Assembly: GCA_964501545.1 (NCBI GenBank)
Contig: CAZCSH010000002.1
Span: forward strand, 1 to 28,635
Reading direction: 5' to 3'
DNA: 28,635 nucleotides
Origin: CAZCSH01 sp964501545
GTDB lineage: Bacteria; Patescibacteriota; Minisyncoccia; Minisyncoccales; RBG-13-42-11
Made by a program: the position numbers and the translations under genes. The notes below the pieces were generated by a model, which did no database searches, was not told where the DNA came from, and was given only the letters and a program-made list of their open reading frames with translations. Of this stretch, positions 28,602 through 28,635 are shown piece after piece. Within the stretch, counting starts at the first letter, position 1; every line of letters begins with the position of its first letter.

Positions 28602-28635
28602 ATGGCGAAAAAAGTAATAGCTGTTGTCAAACTCC
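28602..28635 (+). CDS. rplK: Ribosomal protein L11 (uL11), start only
   Basis: MAKKVIAVVKL is the start of L11, cut by the window end. It follows nusG by four bases, in the standard secE-nusG-rplK order. The ATG is preceded by taataat. Confidence 0.85.
   Translation, partial: MAKKVIAVVKL

Overview
The window reads as a scaffold from a small-genome, AT-rich bacterium of the Candidate Phyla Radiation (Patescibacteria, most like Parcubacteria). The reasons are: trimmed housekeeping proteins (AlaRS without C-Ala, ProRS without the insertion editing domain, PheT without the EMAP-like domain, RNA polymerase alpha without its C-terminal domain, a short L13), very tight gene packing, almost no Shine-Dalgarno sequences, and a group I intron in a tRNA. 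The standard code with TGA as stop applies, because several intact genes (holB, rseP, pheT, rpmJ, proS) end in TGA. Taxonomy is inference. Three runs of exactly 100 N (10629-10728, 17078-17177, 27420-27519) are scaffold gaps of unknown true length.

Layout. 1-4378: tpiA, a YkuK-like RNase H-fold protein, alaS and a membrane-anchored protein with a baseplate-J-like region. 4409-8508: a translation/transcription operon infA-rpmJ-rpsM-rpsK-rpsD-rpoA-rplQ-rplM-rpsI. It is followed by a Cas4/RecB-like Fe-S nuclease and, convergent to it, a PEGA/beta-propeller membrane protein. 10544-12199 is an accessory patch: an inverted-repeat element, a gap with the tail of an unknown gene, a terminator, a REP-associated tyrosine transposase with three REP-like hairpins, and a peptidoglycan amidase. 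12234-17072: mreB-holB-frr-rseP-proS. 17208-20566: a second mreB, gatC, gatA and a membrane-anchored HEPN-like protein. 20622-22172 is a tRNA transcription unit: initiator tRNA-Met split by a 219-nt group I intron, a broken GIY-YIG gene, tRNA-CAU, a frameshifted LAGLIDADG gene, tRNA-Asp and a terminator. 22193-28635: pheS-pheT-gyrB, a tandem repeat at the gyrB 3' end, then secE-nusG-rplK (the last cut by the window end).

The most unusual content is a layer of small palindromic elements on top of ordinary genes. (a) Three elements end in CCCCGTTAGAA/TTCTAACGGGG and are each flanked by a perfect 4-bp direct repeat (TGAA, TTGA, TATG). Two of them sit exactly on the start codons of rplM and nusG, and in the rplM case the element end rebuilds a start codon as GTG. 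(b) A second family of two-tier hairpins (an inner GATGA-type palindrome, then TTTCACC or similar) lies before infA, rpmJ, proS and gyrB, and each copy is followed by TCGGT close to the start codon. (c) Short palindromes lie in frame inside tpiA, alaS (twice), the transposase and other genes. They resemble in concept the palindromic elements known from Rickettsia. (d) A 71-bp unit carrying the gyrB 3' end is tandemly repeated, with the likely original end still present downstream.
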